From CAWBCR01 sp963787375 (GTDB lineage: Bacteria > Chloroflexota > Anaerolineae > Aggregatilineales > UBA3940): 64,000 bases of DNA. Numbering within the stretch: position 1 is the first letter of the stretch; each line of letters opens with the position of its first letter. Below, piece by piece: positions 23,825-34,493 of this stretch. The stretch covers positions 62,001 to 126,000 of the forward strand of contig CAWBCR010000017.1 in the NCBI GenBank assembly GCA_963787375.1, read 5' to 3'. Under the pieces are notes generated by a model that had not been told where the DNA came from, did not search any database, and saw only the letters and a list, made by a program, of their open reading frames with translations. Made by a program: the position numbers and the translations under genes.

Positions 23825-26800
23825 GTGGTGCATAGTCGTGTGCAGGAAATAGGGTTAGAGGCGAAGGATTTTCGCGCGCTGCGCGTGAGCCTGGCTTCGC
23901 CTGAGCAGATTCGGTCGTGGTCATACGGTGAAGTGACCAAGCCCGAAACGATCAATTATCGCCGTCTGCGTCCGGAAAAGGACGGCCTGTTCTGTGAGGC
24001 GATCTTTGGCCCCACCAGGGACTGGCAGTGCTATTGCGGCAAGTACAAGAACGTCCGCTACAAGGGCCTGACCTGCGACAAGTGCGGTGTCGAGATCACG
24101 CGCTCGTCGGTGCGCCGCGAACGCATGGGGCATATCGAACTTGCTGCGCCGGTTGCGCACGTGTGGTATACGCGCCGGGTCCCCAGCTATTTGGGCTTGC
24201 TGCTCGATGTGTCACGCCGCAACTTGGACCGCGTGCTGTATTTCGCGCAGTACGTCATTACTGGCGTTGAAGAAGATGCCCGGCAGAAAGCGTTGAAACG
24301 CCTCTCCGAGGATCTCGCGGCTGAGCAGTTGACGATCCGCGCGGAGATTGACGCACAGATCAAGGTGATCGAAGAGGCCCGCGATGCAGCACTGGGCGAT
24401 CTCCAGTCCGGGCAGGACAAGATTGAGGCTTCCTACGACGAGCAGTTGTCAGCCCGCACCGACGAGTTGATGCACGCCGCGCAGGCGTTGCAGGACCAGC
24501 TTGAGAAGAAGGCGGGCACGACCATCCGTAAGGCTATTGCCTTCGACCCGACCGGCGATGTGATTGCTGAGGCGGGCGAAACCATCGGACCCGAGCACAT
24601 TGGGCGCGTGCAGGACGTTGCTGGCCCGCTGCTCAGCGACCTTCAGGCGGAGGTCGAGGAGCAGCGCAAGAAAGCGCTCTCCGGTGACGCCGGCCAGAAG
24701 GAGGCCATCACGGCTGAGGCTGCCGAGCGGATCGCTGAGTTGGAAGACGTGATCGCTGTTCGCTTAGGCGAGGTCCAGCAGCTTTACGCCGATCAGCGCA
24801 ACGAGCTTGAGTCTCTCGGGCAGATGCAGTTTCTGGGCGAGGCGCGCTATCGCGAGCTCAAGCAGCGCTATGGGCAGGTCTTCAAGGCCGGGATGGGCGC
24901 AGGCGCGTTTTACGACATTCTCAAGACGATGAACCTCGACAAGTTGAGCCATGAGCTGTGGCACGAGGTGCGGACCACGCGCTCGAAGCAACGCCGCAAG
25001 AAAGCCACCAAGCGGCTGCGGGTTGTCGAATCGCTGCGGCAGAGCGGCAACCGGCCCGAGTGGATGATTCTCACGGTGCTGCCTGTCATCCCGCCCGATC
25101 TGCGCCCGATGGTGCAGCTCGACGGTGGGCGTTTTGCCACCTCCGATCTCAACGACTTGTACCGCCGGGTCATCAATCGGAACAACCGCCTCAAGCGGTT
25201 GCTGGAGCTCGGCGCGCCGGATGTGATCGTGCGCAACGAGAAGCGCATGCTTCAGGAAGCCGTCGACAGCCTGATCGACAACAGCCAGCGGGGTAGGGCG
25301 CTCAGCCGCCGTGGCCGCCGCGAGCTCAAGTCGTTGAGCGATATGCTCAAGGGCAAGAAGGGGCGCTTCCGCCGCAACCTGCTCGGCAAGCGCGTTGACT
25401 ATTCCGGGCGTTCGGTAATCGTCATTGGGCCAAAGCTCAAGCTGCATCAGTGCGGCCTGCCGAAGACGATGGCACTGGAGCTCTACCGGCCATTCGTCAT
25501 CAGCCGCCTGGTGAAATACAACTACGCCTCGAACGTCAAGAGCGCCAAGCGCATCATCGAGCGCGAGAAGCCGGAAGTGTGGGAAGTCTTGGAGGAAGTC
25601 ATCCAGGAGCGCCCGGTCCTGCTGAACCGCGCGCCGACGCTGCACCGGCTGGGCATTCAGGCGTTTGAGCCGCTGCTTGTCGAGGGCAAGGCCATTCAGA
25701 TCCACCCGCTGGTGTGCACCGCCTTCAACGCTGACTTTGACGGCGACCAGATGGCCGTGCACGTGCCGCTGTCTGAGAAGGCCGTCACTGAAGCGCGTGA
25801 GCTGATGTTGTCAAGCCATAATCTGCTGAAGCCCGCCGACGGTGCGCCTATTGTCGGGCCCAGCAAGGACATGGTTCTTGGCGTCTACTATCTGACGATG
25901 GAGAAACCCGAGTGGGCGCTCGACAAGGTCGATCCCAACACGCTGCGCGCCTTCAACGACCTGGACGAGGTCGATATGGCGTACTCGCTGGGGCAGGTAC
26001 ACGTCCACACGCCGATCCGGCTGATGAACCCGTACGATAACGGCCAGCCGCTGCCTGCGCCGTTCGTCACGACGGTGGGGCGCTGCATCTTCAACCGCAT
26101 CCTGCCCGACGCGATGCGCTGGGTCAACCAGACGCTTGACAAGAAGGACGTCAACAAGCTGGTCGGCCAGTGCTACACGCGCTTTGGCGCTGAGGTCACC
26201 ACCGACGTAGTGGATGCCATCAAGAATATCGGCTTCCGCTACGCGACGGTCTCCGGCGCGACGATTGCCATCAGCGATCTGACCATTCCTGAGGATCGTG
26301 CCGAAATCCTGGATGGCGCGACGCAGGCTGTCAACCAGATCGAACGCGAGTATCGCCGCGGCCTGCTCACCGAAGAAGAGCGCTACCAGTCCACCATCAA
26401 CGAGTGGACCAGCGCCAAGTCAAAGGTTGAGCGCGCTGTCCGTAAGGCGCTTGATCCGTACAGCAGCCTGGCGATTATGGCAAATTCCGGCTCGACGAAG
26501 GGCGGTATGGGCCCGATCACGCAGTTAGCCGGCATGCGCGGCCTGATGGCCGACCCATCTGGCCGGATCATCGACTACCCGGTGCGCTCGAACTTCCGGC
26601 AGGGGCTTACGGCGCTGGAGTATTTCATCTCGACTCACGGCGCTCGCAAGGGTCTGGCCGACACCGCGCTGCGTACCGCAGATGCTGGGTACCTGACCCG
26701 CCGCCTGGTTGATGTGGCGCAGGACGCTATCATCAACACGCATGACTGCGGCACCGAGGCCGGCATCTGGATCCGGCACCACAGCATCGAGCAAATCGCC

Positions 26801-28132
26801 GACCAGACAATGTCTGAGAGGCTGGTCGGGCGCGCTGCGGCGGCTACGGTCGTCAACCCGGAGACGGGCGAGATCATCGTCGACCGCAATGAGATCATCA
26901 GCGAAGTCGTCGCCGAGACGATTGAGAACCTGGGCGTCCGCGAAGTGCTCGTCCGCTCGCCGCTAACCTGCGACCTGGTCTACGGACTATGCGCGCTGTG
27001 CTATGGGCGCGATCTGGGCCGGGGCGACCTGGTCGAAATCGGCTCGGCAGTGGGTATCGTCGCCGCGCAGTCAATCGGCGAGCCCGGCACGCAGCTTACA
27101 CTGCGCACCTTCCACACCGGCGGCACGGCTGAAGAACGTGGCGACATCACACACGGTCTGCCGCGCGTCGAGGAGTTATTCGAGGCGCGCAAGAAGCCCA
27201 AGGGCGAGGCGGTCATCACCGACATCGACGGCTACGTCGAGATCTACAGCCGCGAGGGTATTCGCTACGTGAAGGTGGTCGACAGCGAAGTCTTCCGTGA
27301 GCCGTATGACATCGCCGGCTGGGAGGTCCTCGTCAAAGACGGTGACAACGTCAGCTATGGACAGGAGATCGCGCGCAAAGGCGAAGAAGTCTTCACCGCC
27401 GACCATGACGGCCACGTCTCGATTGAGAAGAAGGTCCTGACGCTGGTGTACGAACAGCGCGAAGAGCGCGAATACGAGATCCCTAGCGCGGCGCGCCTGG
27501 TGGAGGTCGACGCTGAAGGCGGCAAGCACCGCCTGCAGGATGGGGACTTCGTGAAGGCCGGTGACCAACTGACCGAGGGTGCCAAGAACCCGCACCGCAT
27601 CCTGCGCATCCTGGGCATCGAAGCGGCGCAGCAGTATCTGCTGATTGAGGTTCAGAAGGTGTACCGCTCGCAGGGTGTGAACATCAACGACAAGCACTTC
27701 GAGATCATGGTCCGCAAGATGCTGTCTAAGGTGCAGATCACCCGCAGCGGCGATACGGACCTTCTGCCTGGCGAGCTGTGCGACCGCCTGGTGCTGCGTG
27801 ACATCAACGAAGGGGTCATCGCGAAGGGTGGACAGCCGGCCACAGGCCAGAACATCCTGTTGGGTGTGACCAAAGCGGCGCTCAGCACCGATAGTTTCCT
27901 CTCGGCATCGTCCTTCCAGCACACGATCAAGGTGCTGGCGGGTGCAGCGATTGCTGGCAAGGAGGATCCGCTGATCGGGCTCAAGGAGAACGTCATCATC
28001 GGCAAGCTGATCCCTGCCGGAACGGGTTTCCACCACTACCAGGAAATCCGCGCACAACAGGAGGAGGCTGCTGAAGCGGCGGCTTTGGCCCAGCTGGCCC
28101 TGGTCGACGGGCCGGATGAGGCCGGTGAATAG
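23825..28132 (+). CDS. rpoC: DNA-directed RNA polymerase subunit beta'
   Basis: 1435 residues, starting at GTG 23825 (a second GTG follows directly; GAGGAGG site upstream). The N-terminal zinc site CYCG..CDKCG is at ~70-88, the clamp and lid regions follow, and the catalytic NADFDGD that binds the active-site magnesium is near residues 635-641. The second zinc site uses C..LCALCYG (~1050). A long charged coiled-coil insertion (~140-345) separates the N-terminal zinc domain from the clamp, as in several Chloroflexota and thermophile beta' subunits. rpoB is not upstream; rpoC has its own strong promoter. A terminator follows directly. Confidence 0.97.
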   Translation: MVHSRVQEIGLEAKDFRALRVSLASPEQIRSWSYGEVTKPETINYRRLRPEKDGLFCEAIFGPTRDWQCYCGKYKNVRYKGLTCDKCGVEITRSSVRRERMGHIELAAPVAHVWYTRRVPSYLGLLLDVSRRNLDRVLYFAQYVITGVEEDARQKALKRLSEDLAAEQLTIRAEIDAQIKVIEEARDAALGDLQSGQDKIEASYDEQLSARTDELMHAAQALQDQLEKKAGTTIRKAIAFDPTGDVIAEAGETIGPEHIGRVQDVAGPLLSDLQAEVEEQRKKALSGDAGQKEAITAEAAERIAELEDVIAVRLGEVQQLYADQRNELESLGQMQFLGEARYRELKQRYGQVFKAGMGAGAFYDILKTMNLDKLSHELWHEVRTTRSKQRRKKATKRLRVVESLRQSGNRPEWMILTVLPVIPPDLRPMVQLDGGRFATSDLNDLYRRVINRNNRLKRLLELGAPDVIVRNEKRMLQEAVDSLIDNSQRGRALSRRGRRELKSLSDMLKGKKGRFRRNLLGKRVDYSGRSVIVIGPKLKLHQCGLPKTMALELYRPFVISRLVKYNYASNVKSAKRIIEREKPEVWEVLEEVIQERPVLLNRAPTLHRLGIQAFEPLLVEGKAIQIHPLVCTAFNADFDGDQMAVHVPLSEKAVTEARELMLSSHNLLKPADGAPIVGPSKDMVLGVYYLTMEKPEWALDKVDPNTLRAFNDLDEVDMAYSLGQVHVHTPIRLMNPYDNGQPLPAPFVTTVGRCIFNRILPDAMRWVNQTLDKKDVNKLVGQCYTRFGAEVTTDVVDAIKNIGFRYATVSGATIAISDLTIPEDRAEILDGATQAVNQIEREYRRGLLTEEERYQSTINEWTSAKSKVERAVRKALDPYSSLAIMANSGSTKGGMGPITQLAGMRGLMADPSGRIIDYPVRSNFRQGLTALEYFISTHGARKGLADTALRTADAGYLTRRLVDVAQDAIINTHDCGTEAGIWIRHHSIEQIADQTMSERLVGRAAAATVVNPETGEIIVDRNEIISEVVAETIENLGVREVLVRSPLTCDLVYGLCALCYGRDLGRGDLVEIGSAVGIVAAQSIGEPGTQLTLRTFHTGGTAEERGDITHGLPRVEELFEARKKPKGEAVITDIDGYVEIYSREGIRYVKVVDSEVFREPYDIAGWEVLVKDGDNVSYGQEIARKGEEVFTADHDGHVSIEKKVLTLVYEQREEREYEIPSAARLVEVDAEGGKHRLQDGDFVKAGDQLTEGAKNPHRILRILGIEAAQQYLLIEVQKVYRSQGVNINDKHFEIMVRKMLSKVQITRSGDTDLLPGELCDRLVLRDINEGVIAKGGQPATGQNILLGVTKAALSTDSFLSASSFQHTIKVLAGAAIAGKEDPLIGLKENVIIGKLIPAGTGFHHYQEIRAQQEEAAEAAALAQLALVDGPDEAGE

Positions 28133-28171
28133 GGCAACAATCCTCCAGCCAGACGTGCGCTGATGAGAAAC

Positions 28172-28205
28172 AAAGGCCCCCTGTCGCGCGCGACAGGGGG
28201 CCTTT
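28172..28205. terminator. Bidirectional terminator after rpoC
   Basis: A long perfect stem, AAAGGCCCCCTGTCGCG with its complement ending in CCTTT, spans 28172-28205. It also serves the convergent LysM-glycosidase gene. Confidence 0.9.
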
Positions 28206-28219
28206 CTGTTACCCGGCGA

Positions 28220-29868
28220 TTAGCTGCCAGGCGAGCCATATTTGGCTGCTTCAGACAGCTTGATGTAGGCCGGGCGCTTCACCTCATTGTGTGTGATGAT
28301 GCTGTAGCCCGACTGGTTGTCATCTGATCCCGGAAAGATGGCAATGTTCAGATTCCACAGGAACATCGGGCCCATGTAGTCCCAGGACTGCGCCATCTGG
28401 TACGCCCGCACGATGTACGTTCCCTGCTGATCGGCTGTCACATATGCGAAGTATGGGGCATCGGGAGGTATAGGCCGCCCAATGCCGTCTACCGTCCCCC
28501 AGCCAAACTCGGTGGCCCACAACTTGTGGGTCGTGTCGCCGAACTGCTGCATGATGGCGTGGTAATCCTCGACCGTGTTCAGGAAGAAAAGCTGGGATGA
28601 TCATAATGACTCAGCACGTATTGAACAGGTTCACAACAGCGTGAGTCTGGAGGATTGCCCCATCCATATGGATGAATGCCGATGGCGTCTGCGTAGTTCT
28701 GCACTCCGGCCTGATACATCTGCGTGAAATAGGCGCGGTCGTCGATAGCAACGACGCCATCGTTCACACCAGTCGGTGCGAGCCCGGCGCTGACGACGAC
28801 CACATTCCCCCCGGGGTAGGCTGTCTTGATGGTCTGGTAAGCGCCAGCCAGCAGGTTGACGTACTGCGGCGCGCTCACGACTTGGCCGCCCCATTCGCGC
28901 CCCAGATTGGGCTCGTTCCAGATCTCAATTGCGCCGATTTGGTAGCTGTAGCGCTGCGTGATGAACTTCACGAAGTTGTTGAACGCGTCCTGATCGACAC
29001 CACCCTGATCAGGCGGTTTGAGCGCCCAGTCAGGCGGCGTGGCGATGCCCAGCAGCACATGCAGCTGGCGCGCGTTGGCGTTCTGCATGAACGCGTCGAG
29101 CGCATCCAGCATATCCTGTGAGTACTGGCCCGGTGCATATTCGTACTGTGACCATTCCACCTGCTGCTTAACCCATCCGAAGCCCAGACCGTACGCTACG
29201 AGATCGAGCATGCGTTTGCGGGTCTTGTCATCGATCAGGAAGTGCCCCTGGACGCCCATCAACTGCGCGTTCAGTTGGCCCTCTGGCCCGGGTGTGGCAG
29301 TTGGCGTAGGGCCGGGAGGTGGCGCCGGCACGTCAGTCGGCACATCGGTTGGGATAGCTGTCTCGGCGGGCGCTGCTGTCGCGGGAACCGGCGTGTTCTC
29401 GGCGATGGCCACGCCGACACTGCTCTGGCGGTCGGGGACATATAACTGCTGGCCGAATGCCAGGGTGGGGCTGTCGTAACCGTTGATCCACAGCACACCG
29501 CTGAGCCCGTTGCCGCTCTTGACCGCGCTGGCAGTCACCGGGGTCGCGGCGTTGATCTCAAACAGGAGGATTCCGCTGTGCGCAGATGGTCCCGGCGATG
29601 GGATGAACAGGCGCTGACCGGCAGCCAGTAGGCTGGGATTCGTGACGCCGTTTGCCTCCCAGATTGCTTCGACAGGCGTGCCGTAAAACGCGGCAATGCT
29701 GCGCCACGTGTCACCGCTTTGTACGGTGTGAAACTCGGCAGCGTTAAGCTTGCGCGCCTCAGCGTGCTGCGGGGTCAGCAGCAGCACCAGCAAGATTGCC
29801 GCCACGGATGCTACCAGGGTCTGCCGGGCCGGTTGGTGAGCCCACAGTGTGCCACGTGATGCTGTCAT
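28220..29868 (-). CDS. Secreted LysM protein with clan-A glycosidase-like domain (one frameshift)
   Basis: One base is missing in a T-run (28587-28590 on the plus strand) between HPSF and LNTVEDYHAIM; restoring it gives 549 residues. The N-terminus is a signal peptide (to ~HAEA, residue ~38), then a LysM domain (HTVQSGDTWRSIAAFYG..RLFIPS), a second weaker LysM-like segment ending QLYVPD, a Pro/Thr linker and a (beta/alpha)8 glycosidase domain. The acid/base Glu is in IWNEPN and the nucleophile Glu in LWATEFGW, as in clan GH-A families such as GH5 and GH39. It probably binds peptidoglycan by LysM and cleaves a wall or exogenous glycan. ATG 29868 is chosen because the upstream ATG 29946 precedes the promoter. 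Confidence 0.8.
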
Positions 29869-29911
29869 GCAGTCAAATCGCTTCCCTGAGATATGATACT
29901 TATACGCCGTG

Positions 29912-29939
29912 ATTGTATCAGGCGGCCACGTGCCGTCAA
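29912..29939 (-). promoter_or_regulatory. Promoter for the LysM-glycosidase gene
   Basis: On the minus strand: TTGACG (29939-29934), 16 bases, TACAAT (29917-29912). It rules out the ATG at 29946 as the start. Confidence 0.65.
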
Positions 29940-29954
29940 GCGGCAAGCACGTTG

Positions 29955-29983
29955 TTGCTCGATTGCCCGCGATGCATTACAAT
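29955..29983 (+). promoter_or_regulatory. Promoter for gyrA
   Basis: TTGCTC (29955-29960), 17 bases, TACAAT (29978-29983). It leaves a leader of ~100 bases before ATG 30092. Confidence 0.55.
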
Positions 29984-30091
29984 GGGTCCTAGAACAAATG
30001 AGCAGTACACAAGAGGATTGACAGCCAGCGGCTTTCCTCCTATTATCGCATACGAATTCCTGTTTACCTTTGTTGCCGAGGGATAGCGCAC

Positions 30092-32560
30092 ATGGAAGTG
30101 GGTACGGTTCGCCAGGTCGACATCGATTCGGAGATGCGCGCAGCCTATCTCGATTACGCGATGAGCGTGATCGTCAGTCGGGCGCTGCCTGATGCGCGCG
30201 ATGGGCTCAAGCCCGTTCACCGCCGCATCCTGTATGCCATGTATGACATGGGGCTTCGCCCTGATACGCCATACCGCAAGAGCGCGCGTATCGTTGGCGA
30301 AGTGCTGGGCAAGTACCATCCACATGGCGATGCAGCCGTGTACGATGCGATGGTACGTTTGGCGCAGGAGTTCTCCATGCGCTACCCGCTGGTGGATGGC
30401 CAGGGCAACTTCGGCTCAATAGACGGGGACGCTGCTGCGGCGATGCGCTACACCGAGGCCCGCATGCACAATGCGGGCATTGAGATGCTGGCCGACATCG
30501 AGAAGGACACCATCGACTATGTCGAGAACTTTGACGGCAGCCTGATGGAACCTGCCGTCCTGCCCGCCAGCCTCCCCAACCTGGTTATCAACGGATCGAC
30601 CGGGATCGCCGTCGGGATGAGCACGAGCATTCCGCCTCACAACCTGGGTGAGGTAATCGATGCGCTGTGTTACATGCTCGACCGTTGGGCCAAACTTGAC
30701 GACGTGGGCCTGCCGGAGCTGATGCAGTTCATCAAGGGCCCCGATTTTCCTACTGGCGGGATCGTCTTCCGCTTCCACGAAGACGGCGAGACGGACAACC
30801 TGGCCCATGCCTACGCGACCGGGCGGGGAAAGATCACCGTGCAGGCCAAGGCGCACATCGAACAGCTCAGCCGCAACCGCACGCGCATTATCGTTACCGA
30901 GCTGCCGTACCAGATCAACAAGACGGATCTTATCGAGCGCATCGCCGACCTGGCACGCGAGGAGCGTATCGAGGGTCTGACCGACCTGCGTGATGAGTCC
31001 GACCGGCAGGGGATGCGCATCGTCATAGACCTGACGCGCACGGTCAATCCCGAGGAAGTGCTGGCGCAGTTGTACAAGATGACGCCCATGCGCCAGACGT
31101 TCAGCATCATCATGCTGGCGCTGGTCGACGACGAGCCGCGCACGCTGTCGCTTAAGCAGGCGCTGCGCGTGTTTCTCCAGCATCGCATGGTGGTGGTGCG
31201 CCGACGCAGCGAATACGACCTGGCGCGCGCCGAAGAGCGCGCTCACATCCTCGAGGGCTACCTGATCGCGCTGGACAACCTGGACGAGGTCATCGACACG
31301 ATCCGCCGCTCGCGGACGGTCGAAACGGCGTCGGAAAACCTGCGTAGGCGGTTCAAGCTCAGCGAGGAGCAGGCGCAAGCCATCCTAAACATGCCACTGC
31401 GCCGTCTGGCTGCGCTGGAGCGCAAGAAGATCGAGGATGAGTACAAGGAGAAGAAGGACCTCATCAAGTTTCTTGAGAAGCTCTTGAAGAGCGACAAGAT
31501 GATGCACGATGTGATCAAAGAGGAGCTCGTGGAAGCTAAGCGCCGCTACGGCAATCCGCGCAAGACATTGATCGTCGAGAGTGCCGTCGGCAGCGCGATG
31601 ACCGTCTCCGAGCTGCTGCCTGATGAGAAGTGCTGGGTAACGCTGACCGAAGGTGGGCTGTTGTCTCGTACTCTCAACGACGAGCAGCCGAAAGTGACGA
31701 CTGCGGTTAAGGATGCGCCGCGACTGATGATGTCATGCGGGGCCAGCGAAACGCTGTACCTGTTTACGTCGGATGGGATGGCCGCGACGATCCCTGTCCA
31801 CCAGATCGCCCAGATGGAGGACTTCCAGGATGGCGTGCCGCTGCCCAGCGTCGCGCCGATTGAGGAGGGGCAGCAGGTTGTCACCGCGCTGACACTTACG
31901 CCGGGGATCGAGGGTGGCTACCTGTTCCTCACGACTGTCGGCGGCAACGTGAAGCGCGTGGCGCTTGACGACCTTCCCGGCCTGTCGGCGCGCCCCTTCC
32001 GCGTTATTGGCCTCACCGGCGACGATCTTGGCTGGGCAACCTGGACCAGCGGTGAGGACGAAGTCGTACTGGTCAGTGCCGAAGGGATGGCCATCCGCTT
32101 TGCGGAGGAGGAGGTCAGACCGATGGGCCTGCCAGCGGGCGGGGTCAAGGGCATCAAACTGGGTGGGCGGGCGGACCGGGTCGTCGGGATGGCGATTGTC
32201 GAGCCGCGGGTCAATCTGTGGGTGATCACCAACGACGGCATCGCCAAGTCCAGCCCCATCGTTGACTACCCCACGCAGGGGCGCTATGGGCAGGGCGTGA
32301 TCACCATCAAGCTGCCGTCGAAGCATTCGGTGCTCGTTGCGTCCGCAACTGGCACTATGGACGACAATCTGATCGTCGTGACCGACAAGGGCAAACCCAA
32401 GTACATGCGGCTGGGCTACGCGCCGCGCCAGGGACGTAACACCGCCGGCGAGTCAGTCATTGCACTGGGGCCGAACGAGTCGGTAACCGGGGTCGTTGTG
32501 CCGCGTTCCTACTCGACGCGAGAAAGCAGCGAAGAAACCACAGAAGGCGAGGCCGGTTAG
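30092..32560 (+). CDS. gyrA: DNA gyrase subunit A
   Basis: 822 residues, typical length. The breakage-reunion domain shows MRAAYLDYAMSVIVSRALPDARDGLKPVHRR near the start, YHPHGD, and the catalytic Tyr in AAAMRYTEARM (~residue 119), followed by the NLVINGSTGIAVGM segment. The C-terminal beta-pinwheel starts near residue 500. Gyrase A cuts and religates DNA during negative supercoiling; gyrB is not nearby. A GyrA-box (QRRGxxG) is not clearly visible; the pinwheel reads YGQGVITIK and RQGRNTAGES, so ParC identity cannot be fully excluded. Confidence 0.9.
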   Translation: MEVGTVRQVDIDSEMRAAYLDYAMSVIVSRALPDARDGLKPVHRRILYAMYDMGLRPDTPYRKSARIVGEVLGKYHPHGDAAVYDAMVRLAQEFSMRYPLVDGQGNFGSIDGDAAAAMRYTEARMHNAGIEMLADIEKDTIDYVENFDGSLMEPAVLPASLPNLVINGSTGIAVGMSTSIPPHNLGEVIDALCYMLDRWAKLDDVGLPELMQFIKGPDFPTGGIVFRFHEDGETDNLAHAYATGRGKITVQAKAHIEQLSRNRTRIIVTELPYQINKTDLIERIADLAREERIEGLTDLRDESDRQGMRIVIDLTRTVNPEEVLAQLYKMTPMRQTFSIIMLALVDDEPRTLSLKQALRVFLQHRMVVVRRRSEYDLARAEERAHILEGYLIALDNLDEVIDTIRRSRTVETASENLRRRFKLSEEQAQAILNMPLRRLAALERKKIEDEYKEKKDLIKFLEKLLKSDKMMHDVIKEELVEAKRRYGNPRKTLIVESAVGSAMTVSELLPDEKCWVTLTEGGLLSRTLNDEQPKVTTAVKDAPRLMMSCGASETLYLFTSDGMAATIPVHQIAQMEDFQDGVPLPSVAPIEEGQQVVTALTLTPGIEGGYLFLTTVGGNVKRVALDDLPGLSARPFRVIGLTGDDLGWATWTSGEDEVVLVSAEGMAIRFAEEEVRPMGLPAGGVKGIKLGGRADRVVGMAIVEPRVNLWVITNDGIAKSSPIVDYPTQGRYGQGVITIKLPSKHSVLVASATGTMDDNLIVVTDKGKPKYMRLGYAPRQGRNTAGESVIALGPNESVTGVVVPRSYSTRESSEETTEGEAG

Positions 32561-33129
32561 CCGCCTTGCCACGACGAGCAGGGGCGGCAAGACCAATCCC
32601 GTCGCCCCTTGCAGGCAGCCACACACATCACCTGCGCGATCAAATCGATATCCTCGTGGCTCCCGATGAGTTGTAAAGGCCTGTCCAGGGCGCTCACAAG
32701 CGTCGCAGGCGCTGTTTGACATGCTACTTCCCTGGAAAACATACCCCACGGCAAGTGTACGCCCCCCAGGGCCGCACCGGGCCCTACACTCTAATTCCTT
32801 TCCCGTCGAATCTCACCGAAAGGTTGTCCGAGCAGGCTCTCTTCATGTAGCGACCCCCCAGTCGCCCGACGATCGCATTGGCCGACCGCTCTGAGGCGCG
32901 TCTTTCGTGTAGTCATATTGGCACCCGGACCTAAACCCTGTGGTCGCGTCCCGAGAATGGTGAAATACAGGGTCAACCGTATGCGTCTCGACGCTGCCCC
33001 CAGGCTGGGTCGGCGGCAGGAGGCGCTTCCCAGCAGCGGCGCAGATTCAACTCAAGGAGTAGGGGGGCACCACATGTGGTAAAATCTGTTGGCCATCGTG
33101 TGTACGGTCCAGTGTGACGTAGAGGTGCC
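32561..33129. other. Intergenic region gyrA-trmFO
   Basis: No credible gene. It begins with a GC-rich imperfect hairpin (AGGGGCG..CGCCCCT, ~32578-32610) that may end the gyrA transcript. It contains one copy of the intergenic motif TTCGTGTAGTCAT (32904-32916) and a weaker relative, TTCATGTAGCGA, near 32840. A TAAAAT -10-like box (33080-33085) precedes trmFO, which has an AGAGGTG ribosome site. Confidence 0.5.
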
Positions 33130-34479
33130 ATGGGCAATCCGGGAATGCTGAATGTTATTGGCGGGGGACTTGCCGGCTCGGAAGCTGCCTGGCAGGCCGC
33201 AGAGCGCGGCGTGCCGGTCACGTTATGGGAGATGCGCCCACTCAAGTCGACACCGGCACACGTCACCGGTCAACTGGCCGAGCTGATATGCAGCAATTCG
33301 CTGGGCTCCGACCTGCCTGACAGGGCAGGGGGATTGCTGAAGGCCGAGCTGCGCCGGTTGGATTCGCTGATTATGCGCTGCGCCGACGAGTCGCGCGTGC
33401 CTGCCGGTGGCGCGCTGGCCGTCGGACGTGAGGCGTTTGCCCAGCTTGTCACCGAGCGCATCGAGAGCCACCCGCTGATCACACTGCGCCGCGAAGAGGC
33501 CGTGACCATCCCAGACGGCCCGGTCGTCGTTGCGTCCGGGCCGCTGACTTCGAACGCGCTGTCCGAAGACATTGCGCGTGTGGTCGGTGCTGACTACCTG
33601 TATTTCTACGACGCGCTTTCCCCCATCGTCGCTGCTGACTCTGTCGACATGAGCGTCGCCTATCGCGCGTCGCGTTACGACCGCGGTGAGGATGATGGCG
33701 GCGATTACGTCAACTGCCCTATGACGCGTGAGGAATATGTAGCATTTGTCGATGCGCTGCTGTCGGCGGAGCGTATCGAGTTGAGGCAGTTTGAAGCCGA
33801 GGATCCGCATTTCTTTGAGGGCTGTCTGCCGGTTGAGGTGCTCGCCGCGCGTGGCCCCGATGCGCTGGCATTTGGCCCGCTGCGACCTGTCGGCCTGCGC
33901 GATCCTCGCAGCGGCGAGCGGCCGCACGCAGTGGTGCAACTTCGCCAGGACGACGCAGCGGGGACGCTCTACAATCTGGTCGGATTTCAGACCAACCTGC
34001 GCTGGCCGGAGCAGAAACGCGTGCTGCGCATGATCCCCGGTCTTGCGAACGCCGAGTTTGTGCGTCTCGGGCAGATGCATCGCAACACATTCCTCAACGC
34101 GCCAATGCTGCTACGCCCAACGATGCAATACCGCCAGCGAGATGACCTGTTCTTCGCTGGGCAAATCACTGGCGTCGAAGGCTATGTTGGCAACGCCGCG
34201 AGCGGTCTGCTGGCTGGCATCAATGCCGCGCGGCTTGTGTTGGACCAGCCGCTGCTTACACTTCCACGGATGACGATGCTGGGCGCGCTGTCGCATTATG
34301 TGTGCGAGGCCGATCCCGGCCACTTCGAGCCCATGAAGGCAAACTTCGGACTGATGCCACCGCTTGAGCCGCCGATCCGGAACAAGCGCGAGCGCTACGC
34401 ACGCTATGCGCAGCGCGGACTTGACGCGCTTGATGCTTATCTGGCTGAGCAGTCCATTCGTGCCGTTTCGGCGTATTGA
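33130..34479 (+). CDS. trmFO: Methylenetetrahydrofolate-tRNA-(uracil-5-)-methyltransferase TrmFO
   Basis: 449 residues. The FAD-binding motif VIGGGLAGSEAAW lies at the N-terminus, followed by EMRP, the ELICSNSLGSDL signature (~50-62) with the active-site region CSNS, and YVNCPMTREEY and FEGCLPVEVLA later. A GQITGVEGYVGNAASGLLAGINAARL stretch is characteristic. The enzyme methylates U54 of the T-loop of tRNA using methylenetetrahydrofolate and FADH2. Length matches the family (435-450). Confidence 0.96.
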   Translation: MGNPGMLNVIGGGLAGSEAAWQAAERGVPVTLWEMRPLKSTPAHVTGQLAELICSNSLGSDLPDRAGGLLKAELRRLDSLIMRCADESRVPAGGALAVGREAFAQLVTERIESHPLITLRREEAVTIPDGPVVVASGPLTSNALSEDIARVVGADYLYFYDALSPIVAADSVDMSVAYRASRYDRGEDDGGDYVNCPMTREEYVAFVDALLSAERIELRQFEAEDPHFFEGCLPVEVLAARGPDALAFGPLRPVGLRDPRSGERPHAVVQLRQDDAAGTLYNLVGFQTNLRWPEQKRVLRMIPGLANAEFVRLGQMHRNTFLNAPMLLRPTMQYRQRDDLFFAGQITGVEGYVGNAASGLLAGINAARLVLDQPLLTLPRMTMLGALSHYVCEADPGHFEPMKANFGLMPPLEPPIRNKRERYARYAQRGLDALDAYLAEQSIRAVSAY

Positions 34480-34493
34480 CGGGGGATGTTGAC

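Noticed and set aside
24764..25762. 332-codon minus-strand ORF inside rpoC
   Set aside because: It lies wholly antisense to the highly conserved rpoC and has low-complexity composition.
30416..31378. 320-codon minus-strand ORF inside gyrA
   Set aside because: Antisense shadow of the conserved gyrA frame.
32453..32749. 98-codon minus-strand ORF at the end of gyrA
   Set aside because: It overlaps the gyrA 3' end and has no ribosome site or recognisable motif.
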